Part shown: positions 53,320 to 64,000 of the stretch, piece after piece
How the letters are laid out: the number at the start of each line of letters is the position of its first letter
How positions within the stretch are numbered: the stretch's first letter is position 1
NCBI RefSeq assembly: GCF_900700375.1
Contig: NC_041710.1
Coordinates: 23,867,533-23,931,532 of the forward strand
Direction of reading: 5' to 3'
From: Denticeps clupeoides
Taxonomy: Eukaryota; Chordata; Actinopteri; Clupeiformes; Denticipitidae
Length of the DNA: 64,000 nucleotides
Translations under genes and position numbers: made by a program
Notes under the pieces: model-generated
What the model saw: the letters and a program-made list of their open reading frames with translations, nothing else
Database searches by the model: none
What the model was told of the DNA's origin: nothing

Positions 53320-55020
53320 AAGTGGCTTTGGACATCAAGAATCCCATCGAGAGACTGTTAGTGCTCACGTGTGACTGTGTTTGTGTTGGGGTGGTAAAGG
53401 GAAGCTTTAGGGCTGATTATGATTTTAACAACATATGTCACTTTTTGTGTATTTAGCTGTATGTATGTCTGGATGTTTGTGAGAATGTATGAGAAAATGG
53501 AGATGCATTTTTAAATATCTTGGTGATGTAGATCTTACCGATGCCTGTGACAACATAAAATTAAAAAGTATTTCTATTATATAAGAAAAGTCTTGTTTTG
53601 TTGCTGATATGGCTTTAATCTACACAACCATTCAAATGTTTAGGATCATTAAGGATAGAGCAAGGAAAGAACCTGGGTCTTCTACACACTCTACATGCTT
53701 TGTTTCTTTAAACAGTGCAGTTGTCTTCAGATCTATTAAGATGGCTGATTATTAGGGGAAAAAATTCCATGAAGTGACAGACTTGGATTATAGAACACAG
53801 CATTTCAATGAACCTCAATACTAATTGTTGGTGATAAAAGTTCTTTTCTACATGTATGCAGATTCCATCATTAAGACCAATTGTCAGCCACCAGATTCAT
53901 TGCTTGGACTGGAGCACTGTGGTTTAAACGATCTTGCTGAAAAAATCATGATTACATTTACCATGGTTAGCACATGATTAGCTCAAACATTACAGCGTAT
54001 GATTCTGTAAACTAAGATGGAAGTTCGTTTCTGGCACAGTTGTGTTGAATGTTTGCCCCGTTCAGGATCCTTGCATGTGATGCAGGATGTAATGCAGTCC
54101 TTTGCTCATTGTCAACTTTTTGCCTAGTAGACAAACTGTAAGGGTTCCAGCAGGTTTTCTGTGATGTTCTTCAGAAAGATCAGCAATGTTTCGGACCAGC
54201 TTCTCCAGGTCTAGTCATGGTTAGAACAGCAGACCCACTACATTTTTCCTTTCAACAGACATTTGTGTAGCATTTGCAAGTCCGTAGGATTTTTTGTTCT
54301 TGTCATAGCTGGAATTTTTATGCATCCAAGATTTAGGCTCCCAAGATTTTAATTTTCCTAGTAACTACTACAGTGCTCAGGTAGTTTTTTTTTTTTTCTT
54401 TCCCCCCCTCTCTTCTCTACCACCCTCATCTCCATAGATGGAAACAATTGAAGGGAATCTGGCCTTAATACGGCTTAAACCTGGAAAATGAAAAGAGTCT
54501 GTGAGCTCTTAAAGTTCCAATGCATTGAGAAATACTGACCTTTTAGGTTAAAAGGTTTCCACGGCAAGCCATTGACTTTATTCGTCCTCCAAACTCATCT
54601 TGTCGCGATGCTGAAGCCATCTTCTTAATTAACCCAGAGGTTACGCCCAGCAGCCAGTAGAGGTCGCTGCTTTCAGAATTACTACGTTCCATTTCATTGT
54701 TGTGCACTGCTGATGTCCTAACAGTACATAAGGACTTGTCTTGTGTAAACTCTTATTTCAAAAGTTAATCTAACTGCACGAGTTAGAAACTGGCTCTGAA
54801 AGGGTGCCACAATTTTACAGCGACCCCGAGGAATATGCCCGAACTGTGAATGTACTTATCAGGCCCCACATCCTTATTTCAAAGCACCTAGAGAGTTTAA
54901 CAGCTGGGGTTGAGGCGGGTTAAGACCGAGCAGTCACTGTCGCTCAACCGCACCTGCGTAACTGGACACATAAAAACGTTACCTGTCCAAATGGGGGTTC
55001 ACTGGAAGAAAAGGGAGAGC
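53320..55020. other. PATL1 3' UTR and intergenic
   Basis: PATL1 3' UTR probably runs to about 53580. Beyond that no gene or recognised repeat is visible until the tRNA genes. Confidence 0.5.
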
Positions 55021-55093
55021 CGCCCGAACAGGGACTTGAACCCTGGACCCTCAGATTAAAAGTCTGATGCTCTACCGACTGAGCTATCCGGGC
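55021..55093 (-). tRNA. tRNA-Lys(TTT)
   Basis: Complete cloverleaf on the minus strand: acceptor GCCCGGA with TTCGGGC, D arm TAGCTCAGTCGGTAGAGC, anticodon loop CTTTTAA (TTT, reading AAA), T arm CAGGGTTCAAGTCCCTG, discriminator G, no intron. A TTTT terminator follows within about 12 bases. It looks functional. Confidence 0.96.
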
Positions 55094-55432
55094 TCTGTAC
55101 GGAGGTCGTTTCAGCCAGCAAAAATTCTTTCTGCTTCAGCAGAACTTGCCAGAAAGTATTCTGCTCGATTCTACCGCGTCCCTCCTGGAATGGACACGCA
55201 GTGACACGCTGTAATATCACCCGATCTACGTTAAAAGCGCCGTGAAACCGGAAAACGCGTGGCTATGTTCGCGTCGTGACCGATCGATATGACGTAGGCA
55301 TGGTTTATAAACGTCGTGTCTTCACACAACGCGCCGCACATCGGTCCCCGGGCACCAAATACTCGCAGCCCGTGTGAGGTACATGTGGACACCGAGCCCT
55401 GTTATACGTTCACTCGTTCGTCATCAACAGGT

Positions 55433-55524
55433 GGCTCCGTGGCGCAATGGATAGCGCATTGGACTTCTAGCGAAACACTAGAGAAGTGATTCAAAGGTTG
55501 TGGGTTCGAGTCCCACCGGAGTCG
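55433..55524 (+). tRNA. tRNA-Arg(TCT) with 19-nt intron
   Basis: GGCTCCG acceptor pairs with CGGAGTC. The anticodon TCT is at 55466-55468. The intron 55470-55488 lies after position 37, the canonical site for tRNA-Arg(TCT). The T arm is GTGGGTTCGAGTCCCAC. The spliced length is 73. A long T run follows as terminator. It looks functional and is divergent from the tRNA-Lys gene 340 bp away. Confidence 0.96.
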
Positions 55525-57049
55525 CATTTTTTTTTTTACATTCTGGACTATTTTAACATGAAATATTGATACGACGTAACAGCGTTTCTTCTTCACGTCT
55601 TTCAATTCCGCCTTTATTCGCAAACAAGAATGCTGTTATACGAGTAGAAGGGAGGATGGAATAAAAGTTATATTCATGTAACATGTCATAATTGTTAAAT
55701 GTAATACCTGCATCTTTAAATTGGTTTAGTGAGCTGAGGATATAGGAGGGAGATTTTTTTATTTTTAGCTATGGAATTCCGCGTCTAAAGAATCATACAT
55801 TTCCCATGGACCGAAACACGTAATGACAAAACGCATTCATAAAAAAAAAAATTAAAAAAAAAAAGGAAAAAAAGAAGAAACGAAACATTTTATTTGTTGT
55901 TTTTTTAAACATTTTTGTGTCAACATTCAGAACGGATCCTACGACGAGCAGGAGGTGGAATTGCCAACTTGCTTTCCCGAATAGACGTATTTCGTCAGTG
56001 AACTACCCGAGCTAACTTCCTTGTTTGCAGGGGGGACTGTGAGAGGTAGGTGTAGTTGTGGCTAGGAGTACAGGACAACTTAGTTACTATGACATCGCGC
56101 GCGGGCTGCGTTTGGCTCGGATAATTGCTGTGCGAAATGCACAATTTACGAATTAAATACTAAAGTACTGAAGTTGCGGTCTGTCATTTCCAGGTTCTTG
56201 TGACAGACGAGAGTTTGCCTGTTAGCAAGTTAGCTTACTAGGCAGCTAACGCGTGAAAGAATACATTATAAGAAATTGATGAACAGCAGTCATTACCGGC
56301 GTCAACCCAAAATGCAGCGTGGAAAAGGTTTCCGAACAGTGAAAGTTGATTTATCTGCTGCCGCCCCGTTGTTGTAGACTAGTCGGAGGAAACTAGCACG
56401 ACTACAGCTGTCATTGTCGCGTATTCGGCGTAACCCAGCGGCTGGTAGCTTAGCTTCCCCCGGCCGGGCAGCAAATAGTAGCTATTTAGTACGATAGTCA
56501 GAATGTTGCGTTCCGCTTGTCACGAGTCTGTCGACGTTTGACTGCATGGGGTTGAAATTGGTAACGAACTTGCTAGCTTAGCAACAACAACTAACACGGC
56601 GAGTATGTACACGTAGGCGAAATCCCGTTGCCAACAAGACAATATTAGCATTAGCCTAGCGCTAGCGGCCGTGCACAGTCAGACCCAGTTAAGAGATGGC
56701 CTTTAGCAAACGGATATCACTTGTGATATCAATTTACGCAACGTGATCGCCACTGTTAGCTAATTGCGGATAATTGTGTCACAAGGTGGTAAAGATTTTT
56801 TCCCCCCCAATGTCAAGCGCTGTTGTGTGCGCTCCATACATTCGCTTGTTCATTGTGAAAAGGGACATTTGTGGTTGTCCGGTAGAAAACAAGTTTTGTG
56901 TTTTGGTAGTGGACCATATGGAGAGCAAGGGCGTATTTTTGCACGCCGGTGGCTCACCTGCTGGACGCTGCATGTTGCGGAAGCCATGTAAACGCATTCA
57001 TTTCACCTTTAGGCCTCGTTTCTGCTCTGTGAAGCCACGGGCTGTCGTA
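55525..57049 (+). promoter_or_regulatory. OSBP upstream and promoter region
   Basis: After an A/T-rich stretch (55530-55900), CG dinucleotides become common from about 55970 to the OSBP start, with many GCTAGC-type motifs. The OSBP promoter and 5' UTR are inferred here. In-frame sequence without stops continues upstream of the chosen ATG to 56774, but its translation is not OSBP-like. Confidence 0.5.
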
Positions 57050-58260
57050 ATGTCGGAGCCCAAGGCGCCTGCTCCTGCACCCGGAGATACGTACAAAGGC
57101 TGGCTTTTCAAATGGACCAATTACATCAAGGGTTACCAGCGACGATGGTTCGTCCTGAGCAACGGCCTGCTCTCCTATTACAGGTAATTATGAAATGCGC
57201 AAGGGCGCCTAGTTCTAATTATGTTTTTCTAAGAACTATGACATTCAGTGACTCTGCTCATGTGTATTTGTGTTTTGGTTAAGAATACTCAGATTTTGGA
57301 TTGGATTAATTATGGCATCTGCTTTGATGAACAAAGCTTGCCTTGTTCTGATATGGGTCCTGCCATCTGTGTCAGCAAATGTGCTTGTATTGCCGCTTAT
57401 TGAGAATCCTGATGAGACATGAGAATGTTGTTGTTTGTGTTTTCTGCACAATCGTTTTTCCCCACAGTGACCCTTTTGATTGTGTACAATGTTTCATACT
57501 ACCAGTAGGGGTTTTCTCTTACTGGGAATGGTTTGAAAGATCTGGTTTTGTCACGTGACCTGCCTCTTAGCAGGTCATCAAAGTCCAGGAGGATCACAGA
57601 GGCTTTAGTCTTTGTTGAAGCATGTCAATAATTCTGTTGCTTCATTATGTTTGAATGACTGACTGTTCTAGGGGCATTTTTTTCAGTTTCTTTAGTGTTG
57701 CTTATTCTTACTTGCATGCTTAACTGCTTAACTTGCTTCTTTAGGACCCAGGCAGAGATGGGTCACACATGCCGGGGCACCATTAACCTGGCTACAGCAA
57801 ACATTGCTGTGGAGGACTCCTGCAATTTTGTCATCTCTAATGGTGGGGCACAGACTTACCACTTAAAGGCAAGTTCTGAGGTGGAGCGCCAGCGATGGAT
57901 CACTGCCTTGGAGTTGGCTAAAGCCAAGGCTGTCCGTATGCAGGCTGAATCAGGTCAGAAATTGGAGTGTGTCTTACTCAGTAAGATGAATGGGGTATGT
58001 GGAAATGATTTGTGTGGAACAATTCTAATTCTTTCTCAGACCCTGTCTTCTTATCTTTCCCAAAACAGATGACTCTGGAGATGATTGCCCTACATCACCA
58101 ACTGCCTCAGGTCAAGGGGGAACTTCTCGCAACTCAGAGGTGCAGTCTACATTGCGTACCCTTGGAAGCAAGGTGGAGGATCTAAGCACCTGCAATGACC
58201 TTATCGCTAAACATGGTTCTGCATTGCAGAGGTAAGAAGTGGTGGTCTTGAAAGTTGTTT

Positions 58261-58347
<87 letters not shown>

Positions 58348-61300
58348 ATGTTGTTGTTCTTTTTTGTGGCTCTATCTCAGATCTTTGTCTGAGTTGGAGG
58401 GTGTGAAACTAGGTGGAGAGACCGGTGATAAGATAAGACAGGTGACCGAGAGGGCCACTCTCTTCCGGATCACCTCCAATGCCATGATTAATGTAAGTGG
58501 CCATTGTCTAATTCTGATGCTCTAGTATTCTGACCTTTACTATCTCCACTTGTTTGTCTGGGAGGTGGCTGACCTTGCCACACTTTGCTGTCTGAACCAA
58601 TCATTTCAGTAATGTTTATGTGCAGGCTTGTAGGGACTTTCTGGCTCTGGCCCAGGCCCACAGCAAACGCTGGCAGAAGGCCTTACAGGCAGAGCGTGAG
58701 CAGCGGGTACGGCTGGAAGAGACACTTGAGCAGCTGGCTAAGCAGCACAACCACCTAGAGAGAGCCTTTAGGGGCGCAACAGTATTGCCTTCATCACAGA
58801 GCAAACCTGCTGCAGACAGCAAAGGTAGTTAACAGTGATCACTTTGTTTTGTGTGACTATACAATGCCAACACTGTAATCACAACACTGAATTTGTGTGA
58901 TTAATGGTTTAACTGGCAGTTAGTCAGTGGGTGATTCTTTACTGGCATTGTCTGCTTGCTCTGGTCCATTGACATTTGTTTTCTAACATTGTTGACATTC
59001 ATTTTTTTAGTCATTTAGTTTTATTTATTTAATTTTATCTTTTGGAATATGTTGCACTTAAGTTATTGTCTTGTTTCTGCTAATAGCAGATCAATGAAGT
59101 AGCTGACAAAAGCTTTAGAATTTAATATGTTGACGTCATTTATAATGTATAGATCCTTTATGTTTGTTTGTCTTCCAGGCTCTGGTTCAGGAAAGGGTGA
59201 TGTTAGTGATGAAGATGATGAAAATGAGTTCTTTGATGCAATGGAGGATGTACAAGAATTCATCACAGTCCCTGCAGACCCCAAGTATCACAGGTCTCCC
59301 TGCTCTTGCCATTCTTTGTGTGTTTCAGAATTTGTCCTTCTGTTTCCTTGTTATCTTTTTTTAGCTTGTGCGTCTTATGTCCCTGTTTATAGACCTAAGT
59401 GTGTGTATACTCCTTCCTCCCCCCCCATTTCTTTACACTCTGTCTTTCTATCATTTCTCTGTCTTTTCCTTTTGATCTTCTCTTCCACTTCATTCCTCAC
59501 ATTCTCTCGCTCCATCTCACCTTTTCTCTCAGGAGATCGGGCAGTAATGTTAGTGGGATCAGCAGTGAGATTGGAATGGACGACCAGTCGGTAAGTGTCT
59601 GTTAGGAATCTTTAAGTAGGGACAAGTGTCTTTTTAAAATAAATATGATAAATTGCTTAACCATGTCTCATCACTTCCAATTCCAGCTAGATGAGCAGTC
59701 TCTGGCATCCAATCCAGAGTCTCCACAGCCACAGGAGCTAGAGCCTGTCAAGAAGAGGAGAACACGTATTCCTGATAAACCAAACTACTCCCTCAACTTG
59801 TGGAGTATAATGAAGAACTGCATTGGCAAGGAGCTCTCCAAAATACCAATGCCTGTAAGATAATCCGAATAAAATTACATTTTTATTTATTTATTATTAT
59901 TCAATAAATTGGGCACATCTGTAACATGGTTTCTTATATTTGTATCCCCAGGTGAATTTCAATGAGCCCATCTCCATGCTACAGCGCCTGTCTGAAGATC
60001 TTGAGTACTCAGAGTTGCTTGATAAGGCAGCTAAGTGTCAGAGCTCTCTGGAGCAGCTGTGCTATGTAGCGGCATTCACAGTCTCCTCTTACTCTACCAC
60101 TGTGCACCGTACAGGCAAGCCCTTCAACCCACTTCTAGGGGAGACCTTTGAGCTGGACAGAATACAGGAGAGTGGCTACCGGTCTCTGTGTGAACAGGTG
60201 AGTGGTAAATAGTGGGACGTAGTTAATAACTATGTTAATAGGAAATAACGCATTGTTTTTCCCTTTCTTGGTCCTGTAGGTTAGTCATCACCCTCCCGCA
60301 GCAGCTCATCATGTCATCTCAGAGCGTGGCTGGACTCTTAGGCAAGAAATTGCCCTTGCCAGCAAATTTAGGGGAAAATACCTTTCTATCATGCCACTTG
60401 GTGAGTGTACATACAATAGAATAACACACTTGTCATACAATTTTTAAAGTTGTCTATTGCACAGGTTATTTTAAAATCAGTCATTCACTTTCACAGTAGT
60501 TTTTGTCCACATAATTTGTTGTGGCTTTTATTGTAACTTTAAAAACTGATGACTTGGTTATGATTACCATCCGTTTTTGTTTCAGAACCATTTTAAAACA
60601 GTCTTCTTTATCCGAATGTTGGAGAAAAATGTACAAGTTCAATTTCATTAAAGTTTCAAGGAATAATTAATGACATTTAAAAAAAATTAACAGATTATTA
60701 TCTTGTTTATAACATCTAAGTATTGTCATTTCCCTTATCCCTGTTGTCACATGTTCTTTGTCCTTACAGGCACTATTCACTGTATCTTTGAGAAAAGCAA
60801 CAACCATTACACATGGAAGAAGGTGACCACCACTGTGCACAACATCATCGTTGGCAAGCTGTGGATAGATCAGGTCAGTCTCCTCACATGGACAGCTGCC
60901 ATTCAATTAAGTTCTTTTACATTGTTCAAATGTAAGTTCAAAGTTCAAATTACATTTATTTTAGTGTAGTGTTTCTTTTTTCTTTTCTTCAGTCAGGAGA
61001 GATTGATGTGGTCAATCACAAAACAGGTGATCGCTGTCACCTCAAATTTGCACCCTATAGCTACTTCTCCAGGGATGTGGCAAGAAAGGTGAGTGCGAAA
61101 CAATAAATGTGTGTATCTAATATATATATCTAAATGATTTAAGCTCTTATCATTATCATTTTAAACCACTTTAGTTCACTTTGTACTTTTCTTTCACTTT
61201 TCTGTACTTATTGTTCTAACCTTGTGCAGGTAACTGGTGTCGTAACAGATAAAGAAGGGAAGGCTCACTATGTTCTGTCTGGTACATGGGACGAGAAGAT

Positions 61301-61731
61301 GGAGTTTTCGAGAGTAATGCAAAGCAGTCGAGGAGGAGAGAATGGTACAGAGGGTAGACAGAAAACTGTCTACCAAACCCTAAAAGCCAGAGAACTCTGG
61401 AGGAAGAACCCTTTGCCGTGAGTGTGTGTGGTTCTGAGAGCAAAACCGCGTTTCTCCTGAGATGTTGCCATTATAAGGTTCTCTTCCTTTAACTTTTGTA
61501 GGGAAGGGGCTGAGACCATGTATTACTTCTCATCACTGGCACTGACTCTGAATGAGTCTGAAGATGGTGTGGCACCAACAGACAGTCGACTGCGCCCTGA
61601 CCAGCGTCTGATGGAGCAGGGCCGCTGGGAGGAGGCAAATGCTGAAAAGCAGAGACTAGAGGAGAAGCAGCGTAGCGTCCGACGCGAGAGAGAAAGGGAG
61701 GCTGCACGCACCACCAACCCCACAGAGGAGG
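57050..61731 (+). CDS. osbp: OSBP, oxysterol-binding protein 1 (3' end outside)
   Basis: Exons: 57050-57183, 57745-57953, 58069-58231, 58381-58492, 58626-58824, 59179-59293, 59533-59590, 59687-59854, 59952-60197, 60280-60400, 60770-60873, 60993-61088, 61230-61417, 61502-61731: 714 residues so far, of about 800 in the family. OSBP exchanges cholesterol for PI4P between ER and Golgi. In order: a PH domain from about residue 15 ([20 protein letters not shown]), a helical region ([19 protein letters not shown]), the FFAT motif EFFDAME (289-295) after an acidic SDEDDEN tract for binding VAP in the ER, and the ORD lipid-transfer domain with the signature EQVSHHPP (467-474, spanning the exon 9/10 join). 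The Ala/Gly-rich N-terminal extension of mammalian OSBP is absent if ATG 57050 is right. The last exon or exons, ending in the usual KALWFE-type segment, were not found before 64000. Confidence 0.93.
58268..58340. repeat. (AT)n microsatellite
   Basis: About 36 AT units in OSBP intron 3, ending 40 bp before the exon 4 acceptor. Confidence 0.95.
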
Positions 61732-62394
61732 GTAAGAGAAAAGTGCCTGGAAAGGGGAATAATGGGAGTGATATATGGAAGCCTTCATTTTGGTTTTTGG
61801 ATACCAATGTACTTTTTAAGTCGCTTGAGTTAGAGTGCTGTTAGCAAGTAGAGACTGACTGAAATACAGATTGTGCTACAGCTGCAATTAGAAATACTGA
61901 TATCAATACTTTTTGGTCTTAAATGTGCATATTAATCTCCTGTTCTACTTTAGTATGATCTGATCTATCCTTTAGCTTCTGTTAAACATTTTAATATGAA
62001 CTGACAAGCCTATAGAGAAGAAGTCATTGCCCATCCTTCATGTGCAAAAGACTCACTGATGTTTGACTGCTTTCATAATACAAATGCTTAATATAAATCC
62101 TATGGCATTCCAGGAGAAACCAGGATCTGGTTCTTCTGGTTTCTTCAATGGTTGACTTGTGATCATTGTTTTGCTGTATTGTCCAGAGGGAATCTTTAAT
62201 TTGGCTCGGAAATTCTGGCAATCCATGATGTCAGTAACAAGTCAAAGATTTCTGATTGCAGCTGTATTTATAAGAAAAAAAAAAAAGATTTCAGTAAATT
62301 GAAGGGCAGGGAGTAATGAGTTGAACAGAATACCAATGGGGAGAGAAGGGAGAGTCATTTTTAATGGTTTCTGTCATTGTGTCTCTCCCTTAAG

Positions 62395-62437
62395 CTGTCA
62401 TTGAGGATTCCATTAATGACTCGCCTCTAAAAAGCAA
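62395..62437 (+). CDS. osbp: Candidate OSBP alternative exon a
   Basis: A 43-bp block between CTCTCCCTTAAG and GTACTC. Joined to the phase-1 end of OSBP exon 14 it continues the frame as AVIEDSINDSPLKS and leaves phase 2. Mammalian OSBP has no such segment that I recall. Splicing signals are acceptable but not strong. Confidence 0.3.
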
Positions 62438-62755
62438 GTACTCTTGTGATTTTTTTTTATTTATTTTTTCCTTCCAGCATTGCTGTTTTTTTCCCCCCTT
62501 TCAACTACAGTTTCATATTGTGATGCTGTTTACCGCCCAGTGCTTGTCTGACATAAAATTTGAGCTTGGCACTAAGTTTTATTGTCTTGCTTAAAAATAT
62601 GATGTTTTTTTTTAGTAAGTTCTGCACAGCTAAAAATGGTATTTTACTTTATATTTGTGAATTCTGTGTCATGTACAGAACTTTTTAAAGGACGTGTCTT
62701 ATGAGTGAAGTGTTTCAGAAGTAGTTCCCATTCCATCACACCTTTTTTCCTGTAG

Positions 62756-62807
62756 ATGAGACAGATGAGGTTACTGGTGAAAACGTTGGGATACCAAGCA
62801 AAAGCAA
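62756..62807 (+). CDS. osbp: Candidate OSBP alternative exon b
   Basis: A 52-bp block after a strong acceptor (CACCTTTTTTCCTGTAG). It continues the exon 14 frame as DETDEVTGENVGIPSKS and leaves phase 2, like candidate a; both end in AAAGCAA before GTA. If the donor is ignored the frame reads only a few codons further to a TAG, so it could also be a terminal exon. Confidence 0.35.
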
Positions 62808-63356
62808 GTATTATAAATAGATAGCACGTTAGCTAGATGAATTGCTGTTCTAAGAGCTGGACATGAAGCTGTCATGCTGTTTAATTGCAATGTTTATCCA
62901 CTGACATTGATCCATGTAGTTATAGAAATGAGGGGACTAATTGGCAATTTTTGGAGGTGTAAATACATGCTGTTGTACAAAACCCACACCTCACAGTATG
63001 CAGGCACGAAATCCAGAGCATCATAGATGTTATTCTGTGATGCTGTTTGTTCTGTCTGCACTATCGTCAGCAACAGTGTTAGTTTTCTTGTCTATTACTG
63101 ATCCTGTTCAAAAAGCTGTTGTCTATAGTTTAACATGTTTGTCATGCTCTACAGACCAATCAGCCTGCACAATGTACTTAACATGCGAAGCATATAGAGC
63201 AAACATGAACCTAAAATAGTGGTTGTTGTCAAACAATATACATGAATTCATGATTTATGCAATTGGGAATGTGTTCATTTTAAATTATTTTTATTGATAA
63301 AACATTTAAATCTTTGGCAATGTGCTTTGCATTTTCACTGTGAGTATTGTGCAGCC

Positions 63357-63954
63357 TTAAATGTCCCCTATTATTAATTTTTCTTTGCTTTTATATCGGT
63401 CTTAGTGGTCCCCTAATACTACAGGTCCTTCTCCAAAAATTAGCATATTGTGATAGTTCCAATGTACTGATAAACATTAGACTTTCATATATTTTAGATT
63501 CATTACACACAACTGAAGGTAGTTCAAGCCTTTTATAGTTTTAATATTGATGATTTTGGCATACAGCTCATGAAATCCCAAGATTCCTATCTAAAAAAAA
63601 TTTGCATATTTCATCCGACCAAGTCAACCTTCAAATAATCATGTTCAGTTATGCACTCAATACTTGGTCGGGAATCCTTTTGCAGAAATGACTGATTTCA
63701 TGTAATGTTTATCAGTACATTACAGGGAATAATTAACTTTATCACAATATGCTAATTTTTTGAGAAGGACCTGTATATCTGAAGTCTCTTTCTGAAATTC
63801 AGCCTTGGTGCAGAATTCGGAGGGCGGCCTATAGAAGTGAGCATCATCAACACCATTCACCAACCACAATGTTCATCGCAAACAGGGAGCGGATTTTTGG
63901 TCTTTTTACATCAAAGCACTGAGCAGTGAAATTTTCATAATAGGGGACCTTTAA
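63357..63954. mobile_element. TTAA-flanked MITE with nested MITE
   Basis: TTAA occurs at both borders (63357-63360 and 63951-63954), with inverted ends ATGTCCCCTATTAT and ATAATAGGGGACCT. The TTAA duplication suggests a piggyBac-type origin. A related right half lies at 35092-35773. No coding capacity remains. Confidence 0.65.
63420..63775. mobile_element. Tc1-type MITE inside the TTAA element
   Basis: Inverted ends ACAGGTCCTTCTCCAAAAAT and TTTTTTGAGAAGGACCTGT (with AGCATATTGTGATA inside), flanked by TA. The interior includes CAATACTTGGTCGGGAATCC, typical of a widespread fish Tc1-like family, but the transposase is deleted. Confidence 0.85.
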
Positions 63955-64000
63955 AAATGGCATAGTGTGAGCATGTTTCAAGCCATTGCGTTGTCTGTCT

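Larger units (their letters stand above)
61732..63356. other. OSBP intron 14 (open at right)
   Basis: AT-rich intron holding the two candidate exons; otherwise no recognised gene. Confidence 0.5.

Noticed and set aside
56774-57049. In-frame upstream extension of OSBP
   Set aside because: Open to 56774, but the translation does not resemble any OSBP N-terminus, whereas [12 protein letters not shown] runs directly into the PH domain.

Overview
The window is nuclear DNA from a ray-finned fish, almost certainly a teleost. Five intron-bearing vertebrate genes can be assembled from exon phase, splice sites and protein recognition. Between and inside them lie typical fish repeats: Tc1/mariner, hAT and TTAA-flanked DNA transposons, LINE fragments, two tRNA-derived SINE families and LTR fossils. 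The two SINE families resemble ones I associate with clupeiform or otocephalan genomes, but I cannot check this, so the order is only a guess.

Layout. 1-9.2 kb: no host gene; LINE and Ty3/Gypsy remnants, a hAT MITE, and the unbounded 3' flank of DTX4. 9.2-24.1 kb (minus): DTX4, seven coding exons, with a CpG-rich 5' end near 24.1-24.6 kb. 24.6-31.6 kb: no host gene; a Tc1 copy, a SINE, an orphan CpG-rich patch, a hAT relic, and a LINE split by a composite tRNA-Tyr/SINE insertion. 31.6-32.4 kb (plus): PTPRCAP, one coding exon. 33.0-37.9 kb (minus): RPS6KB2, 15 coding exons, tail-to-tail with PTPRCAP. 38-45.4 kb: the RPS6KB2 promoter region, a SINE, a degenerate immunoglobulin-type receptor, a tRNA-Thr gene and a stack of nested transposons. 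45.9-53.3 kb (plus): PATL1, 18 coding exons. 55.0-55.5 kb: divergent tRNA-Lys and tRNA-Arg genes. 57.05 kb to beyond the right edge (plus): OSBP, 14 coding exons seen; its C-terminal end is outside the window.

Functions. DTX4 is a Deltex-type RING E3 ligase of the Notch pathway. PTPRCAP is a CD45-associated lymphocyte membrane protein. RPS6KB2 is the S6K2 kinase downstream of mTORC1. PATL1 is an mRNA decapping and P-body scaffold. OSBP exchanges sterol and PI4P at ER-Golgi contacts. They do not form a pathway. From memory, human orthologs of DTX4, PATL1 and OSBP lie at 11q12, and RPS6KB2 and PTPRCAP are adjacent at 11q13.2, so the block looks like condensed ancestral synteny.

I found no convincing undescribed multi-gene system. 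The most unusual items are the tRNA-Tyr/SINE composite retrogene with target-site duplication, four transposons nested three levels deep, the diverged PTPRCAP identified with help from synteny, and a pair of same-phase candidate alternative exons near the OSBP C-terminus.
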